Source of the DNA: Drancourtella massiliensis
Lineage (GTDB): Bacteria; Bacillota; Clostridia; Lachnospirales; Lachnospiraceae
Length of the DNA: 64,000 nt
Direction: 5' to 3'
NCBI RefSeq assembly: GCF_016900655.1
Contig: NZ_JACJKH010000015.1
Span: forward strand, 1 to 64,000
Below are positions 53,662 through 61,562 of this stretch, in pieces. Both the position numbers and the translations under genes were made by a program. The notes below the pieces were generated by a model. The model ran no database searches and was not told the origin of the DNA. It saw only the letters and a list, made by a program, of their open reading frames with translations. Numbering within the stretch: the first letter of the stretch is position 1; every line of letters begins with the position of its first letter.

Positions 53662-53928
53662 ATGTTTCGATTGTGGGCAAAGACATGGAAGAACAACCGC
53701 ATGCTGTCAGATACGGTGATCTGTGACGACTCATCCGACACAAGAACACATAAAGTATTCCGGGCTTTGGAAGAGATCTGTTATCAGTTTGATTTAAGCC
53801 AGCCGATCTGGCTTGACAGCAATATCAATGAGTTCCGGCGTCATGCCAAAGCGCGGTTTTACCAGGACAGTTTTATTGACAGTATTGACTTTGACTTTCT
53901 GGAAATCCAGGTCATCGAAGAAGATTAA
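53662..53928 (+). CDS. Conserved hypothetical protein, 88 residues
   Basis: Starts MFRLWAKTWKNNRMLSDTVICDD and contains THKVFRALEEICYQFDLSQPIWLDSNINEFRRHAKARFYQDSFIDSIDFDFLEIQVIEED-type sequence (residues ~28-88), a compact acidic protein with no membrane segment. Ribosome site AAAGGAG; ends before a strong terminator. Short proteins of this kind are common in Lachnospiraceae; function unknown. Confidence 0.7.
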   Translation: MFRLWAKTWKNNRMLSDTVICDDSSDTRTHKVFRALEEICYQFDLSQPIWLDSNINEFRRHAKARFYQDSFIDSIDFDFLEIQVIEED

Positions 53929-53947
53929 GAGCGGCTGCATTATGTAA

Positions 53948-53975
53948 AACGGAGGGCTTCCCTCCGTTATTTTTT
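53948..53975. terminator. Bidirectional terminator
   Basis: AACGGAGGG, 3-base loop, CCCTCCGTT then ATTTTTT: perfect 9-bp GC-rich stem between convergent genes; the spoVAE stop lies inside it. Confidence 0.85.
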
Positions 53976-54323
53976 CATTTTCGGTTCAAAAATCCAGGAT
54001 GCAAGATATCCGAAGACCAGTGCCGCCGAGATTCCTGCCGCGCTTGCGGTAAATCCTCCTTCAAAGATCCCGATGAATCCGTCTTTCAGGACGGCCTCTT
54101 TGACTCCCTGAAACAGAGTGTTTCCAAACCCGAGAAGCGGAACGCCTGCTCCGCAGCCGACCATTTCAATCAGAGGATCATACACGCCCAGAAACCCCAG
54201 CACGGTTCCGGATGTCACCAGAAGTACCATGACTCTTCCCGGCATCAGTTTTGTCCTGTCCAGAAGGATCTGTACAAGCGCGCAGATCAGGCCTCCTGCC
54301 CAGAACGCGTTAAAATATTCCAT
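53967..54323 (-). CDS. spoVAE: Stage V sporulation protein AE
   Basis: A 118-residue membrane protein (MEYFNAFWAGGLICALVQILLDRTKLMPGRVMVLLVTSG) with about four hydrophobic segments and GVPLLGFGNTLFQGV. Part of the SpoVA channel that moves dipicolinate into and out of the spore core. ATG at 54323 has AAGGAGG. Last gene of the spoVA cluster; terminator follows. Confidence 0.9.
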   Translation of the reverse strand: MEYFNAFWAGGLICALVQILLDRTKLMPGRVMVLLVTSGTVLGFLGVYDPLIEMVGCGAGVPLLGFGNTLFQGVKEAVLKDGFIGIFEGGFTASAAGISAALVFGYLASWIFEPKMKK

Positions 54324-54339
54324 CGTTTCTCCTCCTTTG

Positions 54340-55365
54340 TCAACATGCACGTTCCAGCACAATGCCATGGGCAATGCCCGGAATGCTCTCGCCTTCATTG
54401 AAGCTGACCGTTGACATCAATGCACCGGTCGGAACAAAGAGTACTTTCTTCCACTCACCTTTTATGATTTTCGGAAGAACATAAGATCCCAGTGTCACTG
54501 CCGCGCACCCGCAGCCGCTGCCTCCGGCATGGGTATCCTGTGTCTTCTGATCGAAAATTTTCATCCCGCAGTCCATGTGTCTTTCCTCAATGTCCACTCC
54601 GTTTTTCTTCAGAAGTTCCAACAGGATCGTGCTTCCAATATATCCGAGATCTCCGGTGACGATCTGATCATACTCTTCCATCTCCCTGCCAAAATCTTTT
54701 CTGTTTGCCAGAATGGTGTCACATGCCGCCGGAGCCATGCATCCTCCCATATTCTGGGAATCTTTCAGCCCGTAGTCTACGATTTTCCCGACTGTCACTC
54801 CGGAAATCCGCACCTTCGATTTTTCCTTTCCGATGACAAAGGCTCCGCTTCCGGTTACCGTCCACTGTGCCGAGAGGGGCCTCTGGGAAGCGTATCCAAG
54901 CGGAAACCGGAATTCCTTTTCCGCGCTTCCAAAGTGGCTGGATGTGACCGCAAGAACGTAGTCCGCATATCCGGCTGCCACGCTCATCGCCCCAAGGGCA
55001 ATGGCCTCCCCTGATGTGGAACATGCTCCAAACAGTCCGAATAAAGGAATCTGGAGGCTTTCAATTCCAAGGGAGGTGGCCGTTCCCTGCCTTAGCAGGT
55101 CGCCGCCGAACAGAAAGCGGATCTTCTCCTGCGGAATCTGCGCCTTTTGTATGGCCCTCAGGCAGGCCCGTTTCTGCATTTCGCTTTCTGCCTCCTCCCA
55201 TGTTTCTTTCCCGAAAAGATTTTCCTTGTCTTCTCCATGCTCGTCGAACAGTTTTCCAAGCGGCCCCTGGCTTTCTTTCTGCCCGACAATCGTTCCCGCG
55301 CTCAGCAGGAAGGGCGCCTCTGCAAATCCGAGACTCTGCGCTCCTTTTGCCATTCCGCTTTTCAT
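54340..55365 (-). CDS. spoVAD: Stage V sporulation protein AD
   Basis: A 341-residue thiolase-fold protein: IPLFGLFGACSTSGEAIALGAMSVAAGYADYVLAVTSSH, GSGAFVIGKEK and GGSGCGCAAVTLGSYVLPKI. It binds dipicolinic acid in the SpoVA complex. I use ATG 55365 (KSGMAKGAQSLGF) which lies after AAAGGTGG; a GTG at 55377 is alternative. Between spoVAC and spoVAE. Confidence 0.93.
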   Translation of the reverse strand: MKSGMAKGAQSLGFAEAPFLLSAGTIVGQKESQGPLGKLFDEHGEDKENLFGKETWEEAESEMQKRACLRAIQKAQIPQEKIRFLFGGDLLRQGTATSLGIESLQIPLFGLFGACSTSGEAIALGAMSVAAGYADYVLAVTSSHFGSAEKEFRFPLGYASQRPLSAQWTVTGSGAFVIGKEKSKVRISGVTVGKIVDYGLKDSQNMGGCMAPAACDTILANRKDFGREMEEYDQIVTGDLGYIGSTILLELLKKNGVDIEERHMDCGMKIFDQKTQDTHAGGSGCGCAAVTLGSYVLPKIIKGEWKKVLFVPTGALMSTVSFNEGESIPGIAHGIVLERAC

Positions 55366-55383
55366 CTGCAATCCCACCTTTCT

Positions 55384-55863
55384 CTACCAGCTGATTCCCG
55401 CTTTCAGCAGGAAATAGTAAATCAGTCCAAACAGCCAGCTCGTGACGATTCCGTACAAAATGACCGGTCCGGCAATAGTAAAAATCTTACATCCGATTCC
55501 GAACACCTGGCCTTCTTTTTTATATTCGATTGCAGGCGCCGCCACAGAATTGGCAAATCCGGTGATCGGGACAAGCGCTCCTGCCCCGCCCCATTTCGCG
55601 ATTTTTGGATACAGTCCCAGTCCTGTCAAAACGACACTTAACAGAACAAGAATCATGGATGTATAACAGCTTGTCATCTCCTTGTCCATGCCGGTGCCGG
55701 ACACATAATTGGAAATGATCTGGCCAATCGTACAGATCGTTCCTCCTGTGATAAATGCACGGAACATGTTTTTCCAGACATTATGCACCGGTGTCTTCTG
55801 CTTTACATATTCTTCGTAGCTTTTCTGCTTTTTCGCCTGTTGTCTGTTAATCGGTTCTTTCAA
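55384..55863 (-). CDS. spoVAC: Stage V sporulation protein AC
   Basis: A 159-residue protein with several transmembrane helices and the SpoVAC motif VWKNMFRAFITGGTICTIGQIISNY. Mechanosensitive-like subunit of the dipicolinate channel. Initiates at TTG (55863) after AGGAGGGA; no ATG is suitable. Confidence 0.92.
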   Translation of the reverse strand: MKEPINRQQAKKQKSYEEYVKQKTPVHNVWKNMFRAFITGGTICTIGQIISNYVSGTGMDKEMTSCYTSMILVLLSVVLTGLGLYPKIAKWGGAGALVPITGFANSVAAPAIEYKKEGQVFGIGCKIFTIAGPVILYGIVTSWLFGLIYYFLLKAGISW

Positions 55864-55875
55864 ACAGATCCCTCC

Positions 55876-56298
55876 TTACACGCCCCATCTTCCCAGAAAA
55901 TAAACAAGCGCTCCCGCTGTTTTCCCAAGAGACAGGCCGATGATAATATATGGTATGGTTTTAATGATTTTCAGCCTCCGTATAAAGATCGGAAATACAT
56001 TGAGAATATCTGCAAGCGCCATGGCCCAGCAGCCCACAAAGATTCCGGAAAACAGACCGAACAGCGCCAGAAGGAAGCTGCCTGCCGGTATCTTTATCTG
56101 ATAGATAAAGAACAGATTGAACAGAATTCCGCCGAGGGCAATAGCATTTTCATACATCAAAATGTGTTTCCCGGTATGGGTCCTGTCCGCAAACACTGAA
56201 ATCAGCCCAAGCCCGATAAGAAAAGAAAACATTCCCCCTGCAATGACCGCGCCGGATGAAAATCCGATGATTCCAAGAACGATCTGCTCAACCCACAT
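55876..56298 (-). CDS. spoVAB: Stage V sporulation protein AB
   Basis: A 140-residue membrane protein (MWVEQIVLGIIGFSSGAVIAGGMFSFLIGLGLISVFADRT, then IPAGSFLLALFGLFSGIFVGC). ATG at 56298 after GAAGGAAG; overlaps the spoVAA end by 11 bases. SpoVAA and AB are absent from many clostridial spoVA clusters but present here. Confidence 0.85.
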   Translation of the reverse strand: MWVEQIVLGIIGFSSGAVIAGGMFSFLIGLGLISVFADRTHTGKHILMYENAIALGGILFNLFFIYQIKIPAGSFLLALFGLFSGIFVGCWAMALADILNVFPIFIRRLKIIKTIPYIIIGLSLGKTAGALVYFLGRWGV

Positions 56299-56917
56299 CT
56301 TTTTCTTCCTTCTTCCGTGAGTATTCATCGATCAGTGTCATCTCGATTTCCTCCTCGTACGTCCGCATTTCCACTTCCATCGGCGTCGGATCCACAGTAA
56401 AACGTCTTTTCCCAAAGTGATTGAAAAACAGCAGAATTCCCACGCTCATCCCGATACAGTATGTCAGTTCCAGAATTCCAAAGCCGTCCGACCGGTTTCC
56501 TGTCACAAGGAAATAGATCTGATTAAACAGTTTTGGTACATCCACGTCATTGTTAAACGACATGATGGAAAACCCGGCACCGATAAAGGTTACAAGAAGT
56601 ACAAACACACTTTTCAAAAACGGAATCACTTTCCCGTTCTTTTTCTGATCTTCGATGGTAATAATCAGATCTGTCTCGCCCATATTTTCCACGGTGAGAT
56701 TCGGATAAATCTCATGGATTCTGGAGATAACTTCCAGAATGGATATGACATACCGTTTCTTTAAAGAGCCACGGAGAAGTTTCACTGTCTTTAACCGGCT
56801 GACAACGGTCTGATCGGTACATTCCATCGAAAGCACATCCCCAAGAAGCACTTCTGTTTTTGCCAGTTCCTTATTTTTCTCCCCTTTGATATAGAGTGTA
56901 TGTCCGGATGTTCCCAT
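56288..56917 (-). CDS. spoVAA: Stage V sporulation protein AA
   Basis: A 209-residue protein: N-terminal soluble domain (LYIKGEKNKELAKTEVLLGDVLSMECTDQTVVSRLKTVKLL, ~90 residues), then two transmembrane segments (FLKSVFVLLVTFIGAGFSIMSF; ILELTYCIGMSVGILLFFN). Matches SpoVAA. ATG at 56917 follows AAGGAGGAAA. Confidence 0.88.
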   Translation of the reverse strand: MGTSGHTLYIKGEKNKELAKTEVLLGDVLSMECTDQTVVSRLKTVKLLRGSLKKRYVISILEVISRIHEIYPNLTVENMGETDLIITIEDQKKNGKVIPFLKSVFVLLVTFIGAGFSIMSFNNDVDVPKLFNQIYFLVTGNRSDGFGILELTYCIGMSVGILLFFNHFGKRRFTVDPTPMEVEMRTYEEEIEMTLIDEYSRKKEEKDVG

Positions 56918-57074
56918 CGTTTCCTCCTTCTTCCATGCTGACACTGACAAGCGTTCCGTTTTCTTCCGATACGGGCCGTTGCTGTGACATTACATAATAT
57001 AGAATTCCCAGGATAACAGCTGATGTGACAACGCAGATCAGGCATATCCGGATTCTTCTTTTTGCCTGTTCCAT
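56871..57074 (-). CDS. 67-residue membrane protein of the spoVA operon
   Basis: MEQAKRRIRICLICVVTSAVILGILYYVMSQQ: positive N terminus, one transmembrane helix (~10-29) and a polar tail. Not a recognised family. Its start has AAGGAG close by and its end overlaps spoVAA by 47 bases, so they are coupled. It lies between a sigma-G-type promoter and spoVAA, so forespore expression is expected. Confidence 0.65.
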   Translation of the reverse strand: MEQAKRRIRICLICVVTSAVILGILYYVMSQQRPVSEENGTLVSVSMEEGGNDGNIRTYTLYQRGEK

Positions 57075-57103
57075 TCTCCTTCACCTTTCCTTTCTTTCAA
57101 AGG

Positions 57104-57132
57104 TAGTATGTCTGTTCTGGCTTTTTTTATAC
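57104..57132 (-). promoter_or_regulatory. Sigma-G-type promoter of the spoVA operon
   Basis: GTATA, 17-base spacer, CATACTA on the minus strand: an exact match to the sigma-G consensus (GHATR, CATNNTA). It lies about 20 bases beyond the sigF stop and 30 bases before the 67-residue gene, so spoVA can be expressed in the forespore apart from spoIIA-sigF. Confidence 0.78.
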
Positions 57133-57152
57133 CGGATATGCCTGATTCTTTT

Positions 57153-57878
57153 TTACGCCGGCGGACTGCCGTATTCTTTCATCCGTTTCAGGATCTTCTT
57201 TTCCAGCCGCGAGACCTGCACCTGCGACATGCCAAGCATTTTCCCGGTCTCGGACTGGGTTTTGTTTTCAAAATATCTGAGATAAATCAGCTGCCGTTCC
57301 TCTTTTCCCAGCTTTTCCAGAAGGGAATATAGAAACATCTGGTCAATAATCTTTTCTTCTGTTTTTTCCTCCTTTTCCAGTTTTTCCAGAAGCTCCACCT
57401 CGCTTCCGTCTTTCTTGTAGACCGGCCGGTGCAAAGACTCCACTTCGGCAGATGCTTCCATAGCCTCTACCAGTTCTTCCTTTCCGATTCCGGAAATCTC
57501 CGACAGTTCCCGGATTGTCGGTTCCCGGTTGTACTTTTTCGTAAATTCTTCTTTCGCCTGACATGCTTTACAGGAAATTTCCTTGAGAGAACGGCTGACT
57601 TTGAGCATTCCGTCATCCCGGAGAAACCGTCTGATTTCCCCGGATATCATTGGTACCGCGTAGGTCGAAAAACGAACGTCGTATGTCAGATCAAACTTGT
57701 CAATCGCCTTTAACAGACCGATACTCCCGATCTGGAACAGGTCCTCTGCCTCGGTTCCCCGTCCACTGTATCTTCGAACAATGCACCAGACAAGCCCGAC
57801 GTTTTCTTCTACAAGAAGTGCTCTTGCATCCGCGTCACCCTGATGTGCCTTTTCAATCAGCTCTGCGGTATGATCCAT
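57153..57878 (-). CDS. sigF: Forespore sigma factor F
   Basis: A 241-residue sigma factor: region 2 (IVRRYSGRGTEAEDLFQIGSIGLLKAIDKFDLTYDVRFSTYAVPMISGEIRRFLRDD), region 3 and region 4 (YLRYFENKTQSETGKMLGMSQVQVSRLEKKILKRM). Overlaps spoIIAB by 22 bases. First compartment-specific sigma factor of the forespore, held by SpoIIAB until SpoIIAA releases it. Confidence 0.95.
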   Translation of the reverse strand: MDHTAELIEKAHQGDADARALLVEENVGLVWCIVRRYSGRGTEAEDLFQIGSIGLLKAIDKFDLTYDVRFSTYAVPMISGEIRRFLRDDGMLKVSRSLKEISCKACQAKEEFTKKYNREPTIRELSEISGIGKEELVEAMEASAEVESLHRPVYKKDGSEVELLEKLEKEEKTEEKIIDQMFLYSLLEKLGKEERQLIYLRYFENKTQSETGKMLGMSQVQVSRLEKKILKRMKEYGSPPA

Positions 57879-58315
57879 CCGTCACGTCCTTTGCCGATGA
57901 TTTTCTTCATACGGACGGTTGTCCCGCATCCGGGACTTGATTCCACCGCCAGCTCATCCATAAAGGCCTCCATAAAGGCAAATCCCATCCCGGAACGGTC
58001 CAGTTCCGGCCGTGTCGTAAACATCGGCTGCATTGCTTCTTCAATATTTTCAATTCCTTTTCCTTCGTCCCGTACTTCGATTTCCAGCGCATGTCCTGCT
58101 GTCACACATCGGATGTAGATTTTATGTATTTCCTGATTGTAGCCATGAATCACCGCATTGGTGACCGCCTCGGAGACAGCCGTCTTGACATCCGCCACTT
58201 CCTCCAGTGTCGGATTGAGCTGTGTCATGAACGATGCCACTGCCACCCTGGCAAACCCTTCGTTTTCCGAGCAGCTGTCAAATATAATCTCCATTTCATT
58301 CGTATCCTGTTTCAT
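57857..58315 (-). CDS. spoIIAB: Anti-sigma F factor and kinase SpoIIAB
   Basis: A 152-residue GHKL-fold kinase: N-box AVSEAVTNAVIHGY, G1 box RDEGKGIENIEEAMQPMFTT, and GMGFAFMEAFMDEL. Binds sigma-F and phosphorylates SpoIIAA. Start at 58315 overlaps spoIIAA by 4 bases. Confidence 0.96.
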   Translation of the reverse strand: MKQDTNEMEIIFDSCSENEGFARVAVASFMTQLNPTLEEVADVKTAVSEAVTNAVIHGYNQEIHKIYIRCVTAGHALEIEVRDEGKGIENIEEAMQPMFTTRPELDRSGMGFAFMEAFMDELAVESSPGCGTTVRMKKIIGKGRDGWIIPQS

Positions 58316-58626
58316 TGTCTTTCCTCCTCGTAAATTCGAATAATCTTTGCAGCTCCTGACATTTTCAGGATCTTTTTCATCCGGTCATTCAGATTCGCCG
58401 CCCAGACTTCTCCTCCGGTCAGGCTCAGTTTTCTGTATCTTCCCATCATCACCCCGATTCCGGAGCTGTCCATAAAGCTTGTCTCCCCAAAATCAAAAAT
58501 CACATATTTCACATGATTTCTTTCAATCTGCCGGTCTGCCTCCCTGCGGATTTCTTCCGTCTGATGATGGTCCAGCTCCTTTGGCAGAAAGATTGTCAGA
58601 CAGTTTTCTTCTATCTGATATTTCAT
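58312..58626 (-). CDS. spoIIAA: Anti-anti-sigma factor SpoIIAA
   Basis: A 104-residue STAS protein: MKYQIEENCLTIFLPKELDHHQTEEIRREAD and the phospho-serine loop FMDSSGIGVMMGRY. Slightly short for the family (about 117). ATG at 58626 follows AAGGGGAGAG; upstream extension is not coding. First gene of the spoIIA operon. I see no clear sigma-H promoter in the ~75 bases after the preceding terminator. Confidence 0.95.
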   Translation of the reverse strand: MKYQIEENCLTIFLPKELDHHQTEEIRREADRQIERNHVKYVIFDFGETSFMDSSGIGVMMGRYRKLSLTGGEVWAANLNDRMKKILKMSGAAKIIRIYEEERQ

Positions 58627-58700
58627 GCGGTCTCTCCCCTTTCCGTTGTTTCCTTTCCGGTTTTTCACGACACCGCCTTCCCGGGGTGTCCGCCGGAACA

Positions 58701-58737
58701 AAAAGAGGATGATGCACACTGTGCACCATCCTCTTTT
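58701..58737 (-). terminator. Terminator of the TPR gene
   Basis: AAAAGAGGATG and CATCCTCTTTT stem with inner TGCACA/TGTGCA palindrome, followed by TTTTTG on the minus strand, separating the TPR transcript from spoIIA. Confidence 0.85.
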
Positions 58738-58763
58738 GTAGTATCGGATCTTTTATCCGGCTG

Positions 58764-60107
58764 TTATTCTCCTGTATTTCCCGAACCGGCTGCATTCAGG
58801 CTCTCAAGAGCCGACTGCGCCTCCTCCGCCAGAGATGTACCGGAGAACTGCTCCGTTACTTTCTGATAATAGTTCTTTGCATTTTCCGTGTCGCCTGTCT
58901 CCTCATAAGCCTGAGCAAGAAGATACATGGCGTTTCCATCGTCATAAGTCTCGTCCATCCTGACAACTTTCGACAGATTCTCGATTGCCGCCTCGTAGTT
59001 TTCCACATCCGAGTTGGCCACTCCCCGGTTGTACTGTCTCCGGCAGGCTGACGGGTAAATGCTCTCTGTCAGTTCTGTAAACTGTTCTTTTCCCAGATCT
59101 CCAAGAGAATCCTGATTGATGGCCAGAAGCTCATCCGCCAGGTTTTCATTCGACTCCGAGCCGTTGCGGTATTTGGTCTGAATATCCATCAAAGACTCGT
59201 AGCTGCTCTTTGTAGACTCCGCGGTCTCTTTTGCCGTCTGTGCCTCATCACTCTGGGTCCGGTAGCTTTCCAGCTCCTTTTCCAGGGCGCTGATCTCAGA
59301 CTCCTGGGAAGCGATCTGGTCGCTTGCCTCCACAATGCTTTCATTCATCTGTCTTGCCTGAGACTCATTGACCGCCGGCATAATCAGAAACCACATCACT
59401 GCCGCTCCGACCACAAGACCGATGACAATATTGGCAATCGTAAACGCCATTCCTTTTTCCCGTTCTTTTGTTTCCACCGGCTGGATGATTGTTTCATTGC
59501 CGAGTTTATAGCTTACGGTCTGCTGTTCCTTCACATCCTTCTGTCCGGACGTACGTTTTCTGTGCATCCGGTTCAGCTCGTAAATATAGTTCAGCGTGAT
59601 CGGATCTGTCGTATCCAGCTTCTGTGCCTTTCTGAGCACCTGTCTCGCCTTCGCATACTGCTCCGTGTGCAGATACAACAGTGCCAGAAGCTGATATGCT
59701 TTCAGAAAATCAGGGTGTTCGGTTACGATCTTTTTCAGCTGGATGACAGCCAGATCTTCCCCTCCCTGTCTGCAGTACTGCAGGCACTGGTTGTACTTCT
59801 TCGCAGTCTGATCGACTGCTTCCAGATCACCCCTGGAAGATTTGAATTCATCGATATAGTCGGATGCGATATTGTCAGCAGGAACCAGCTTCAGGCTCAC
59901 TGTCCAGACAACAAGCGCACGCGTCACATCTCCTCTGCCATAATAGACAAGTCCCAGAAGATTCCTTGCATCCTTATTATATTTATCAAATTGAATACTT
60001 TTTTTCAGTGAGTTTTCTGCTCCTGTCAGGTCCCGTATTTTCGCTTTTCTCAATCCATCATTATACCAGTACAGGGACCGGTACCTCAGTTCTCCTCTGA
60101 TATCCAT
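58764..60107 (-). CDS. TPR-repeat protein with one transmembrane helix
   Basis: A 447-residue protein: TPR repeats in residues ~10-190 (ENSLKKSIQFDKYNKDARNLLGLVYYGRGDVTRALVVW; DFLKAYQLLALLYLHTEQYAKARQVLRKAQK), a transmembrane helix at about 228-248 (IANIVIGLVVGAAVMWFLIM), a coiled coil (SEISALEKELESYRTQ) and further TPRs at the C terminus (ENYEAAIENLSKVVRMDETY). So cytoplasmic and extracytoplasmic TPRs on one anchor. Function unknown; scaffolding for envelope assembly is plausible from neighbours. Follows a tiny acidic gene. Confidence 0.78.
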   Translation of the reverse strand: MDIRGELRYRSLYWYNDGLRKAKIRDLTGAENSLKKSIQFDKYNKDARNLLGLVYYGRGDVTRALVVWTVSLKLVPADNIASDYIDEFKSSRGDLEAVDQTAKKYNQCLQYCRQGGEDLAVIQLKKIVTEHPDFLKAYQLLALLYLHTEQYAKARQVLRKAQKLDTTDPITLNYIYELNRMHRKRTSGQKDVKEQQTVSYKLGNETIIQPVETKEREKGMAFTIANIVIGLVVGAAVMWFLIMPAVNESQARQMNESIVEASDQIASQESEISALEKELESYRTQSDEAQTAKETAESTKSSYESLMDIQTKYRNGSESNENLADELLAINQDSLGDLGKEQFTELTESIYPSACRRQYNRGVANSDVENYEAAIENLSKVVRMDETYDDGNAMYLLAQAYEETGDTENAKNYYQKVTEQFSGTSLAEEAQSALESLNAAGSGNTGE

Positions 60108-60125
60108 TTATATCTCCCCGTTCTG

Positions 60126-60260
60126 TTATCTCGTTGTTTCCAAGATATCTTTTAAAAGATCCGACAGATCCGTCAGATCCTCACTCAAGGCCTCTTCTTC
60201 GATTTCATCTACTTCCAGGCTTGGCTGAAATTTCTTCAGTTCTTCTTCAAAATTTAACAT
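60126..60260 (-). CDS. Small acidic protein, 44 residues
   Basis: MLNFEEELKKFQPSLEVDEIEEEALSEDLTDLSDLLKDILETTR-type sequence: strongly acidic (about one third Asp/Glu), probably helical. The ATG at 60260 overlaps the folC stop (ATGTTAA) and follows GGGAGG at 7-8 bases, so it is likely translated by coupling. Unrecognised; sits between folC and the TPR gene. Confidence 0.55.
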   Translation of the reverse strand: MLNFEEELKKFQPSLEVDEIEEEALSEDLTDLSDLLKDILETTR

Positions 60261-61561
60261 CTGGCTGCCTCCCTTAGTAATGTTTCCATTTCTCCTACAA
60301 GGTACAGGGAACCAAAACAGTATACCTGATCCTGTTCCCGTTTGCAGGCAGTGACATAGCTGCACGCCTCTTTTACCGTATCTTTGACTACCACGCGGCT
60401 GTCCGTCCATTGAGCAAAATCCTTCTGAAGCTCTCCGGGATTTACTCCCCGCTCATCCGGAATCTTTGTTACAACAATCAAATCTGCCGGAATTTCACGG
60501 CAGACAAAACGGATCATTTCATGATAGTCCTTTTCCTTCACCGCGGAAAACAATACGATCAGCTTTCCATCCGGACTGCGAAATTTCTCCTGCATCCGGA
60601 TACTTTTCGCAAGCGCTCTGACAGCCGGCATATTGTGTGCGCCGTCCAGTACGATCCCCGGAAACGCTTCCTCCATCCTTCCCTTCCAGGACGTCGTCTC
60701 CAGAATCTTCCTCCACGATGCCGTCGGCTCTTTGACCAGACGCTTCATTGCCTCCAGCGCGAGCACTGCATTCATCGGCTGATACGATGCTGTCGTCGGC
60801 AGTTTCCACATTGCAGTATCATCATACCGATTTGACGTTGAAAATTCAAGATCCTTTCCCGTAATTTTCATGATTTTGAACGCATTTTCCGAGATTTCTC
60901 TACATTCCGCGCCGGCATTTTCCGCCGTTTTTTTCAGGACACCAAGTGCCTTTTCCTCTGTCGCGTCGCAGATCAGCGGCACACCCGGTTTGATGATTCC
61001 CGCTTTTTCCGCAGCAATCTTTTCGATCGTATCTCCCAGAATCTCCGTATGATCCATTCCGATGGACGTGATCACGGTCAGGACCGGATGTTCAATGCTG
61101 TTTGTCGCATCCAGTCTTCCTCCGAGACCGGTCTCCAGAATGATATATTCCGCCTCTTCTTCGTCAAAGAATTTCATCGCCATTCCGAATAAAAACTCAA
61201 AATAAGTCGGGTGGCCAAGTCCTTCTTTTTCCATCTCTCCGGCGGCTTTTCGAACTTCCTCAAATATCCGGACAAATTGTTCTTCGGATATCATTTCTTC
61301 GCCGATACGGATCCGCTCCCGGATCGTAACAAGATGAGGGGAAGTAAACAGTCCCGTCTTCTTCCCCTCTCCGGTCAGAAGCGCCTGCAGATATCTGCAC
61401 ACGCTTCCTTTCCCGTTAGTCCCTGCCACATGGATGATCTTTTTCTCGCGCTGGGGCATACCCAGATACGATAAAAATACTCTCGTATGGTCCAGGGAAT
61501 GTTTTTTTGCAAACATCTGAAGCCTGTCAATATAGTTTACCGCTTCTTCATAATTCATCAT
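60254..61561 (-). CDS. folC: Folylpolyglutamate/dihydrofolate synthase
   Basis: A 435-residue Mur-ligase-type enzyme: P-loop HVAGTNGKGSVCRYLQ, omega loop and TSIGMDHTEILGDTIEKIAAEKAGIIKPGVP. Adds glutamate to folates and may also make dihydrofolate. I use ATG 61561 at the end of the LTA synthase gene (GAGG at 6 bases); 61558 is equally possible. The track frame upstream of this is inside the preceding gene. Confidence 0.9.
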   Translation of the reverse strand: MMNYEEAVNYIDRLQMFAKKHSLDHTRVFLSYLGMPQREKKIIHVAGTNGKGSVCRYLQALLTGEGKKTGLFTSPHLVTIRERIRIGEEMISEEQFVRIFEEVRKAAGEMEKEGLGHPTYFEFLFGMAMKFFDEEEAEYIILETGLGGRLDATNSIEHPVLTVITSIGMDHTEILGDTIEKIAAEKAGIIKPGVPLICDATEEKALGVLKKTAENAGAECREISENAFKIMKITGKDLEFSTSNRYDDTAMWKLPTTASYQPMNAVLALEAMKRLVKEPTASWRKILETTSWKGRMEEAFPGIVLDGAHNMPAVRALAKSIRMQEKFRSPDGKLIVLFSAVKEKDYHEMIRFVCREIPADLIVVTKIPDERGVNPGELQKDFAQWTDSRVVVKDTVKEACSYVTACKREQDQVYCFGSLYLVGEMETLLREAARC

Positions 61562-61562
61562 A

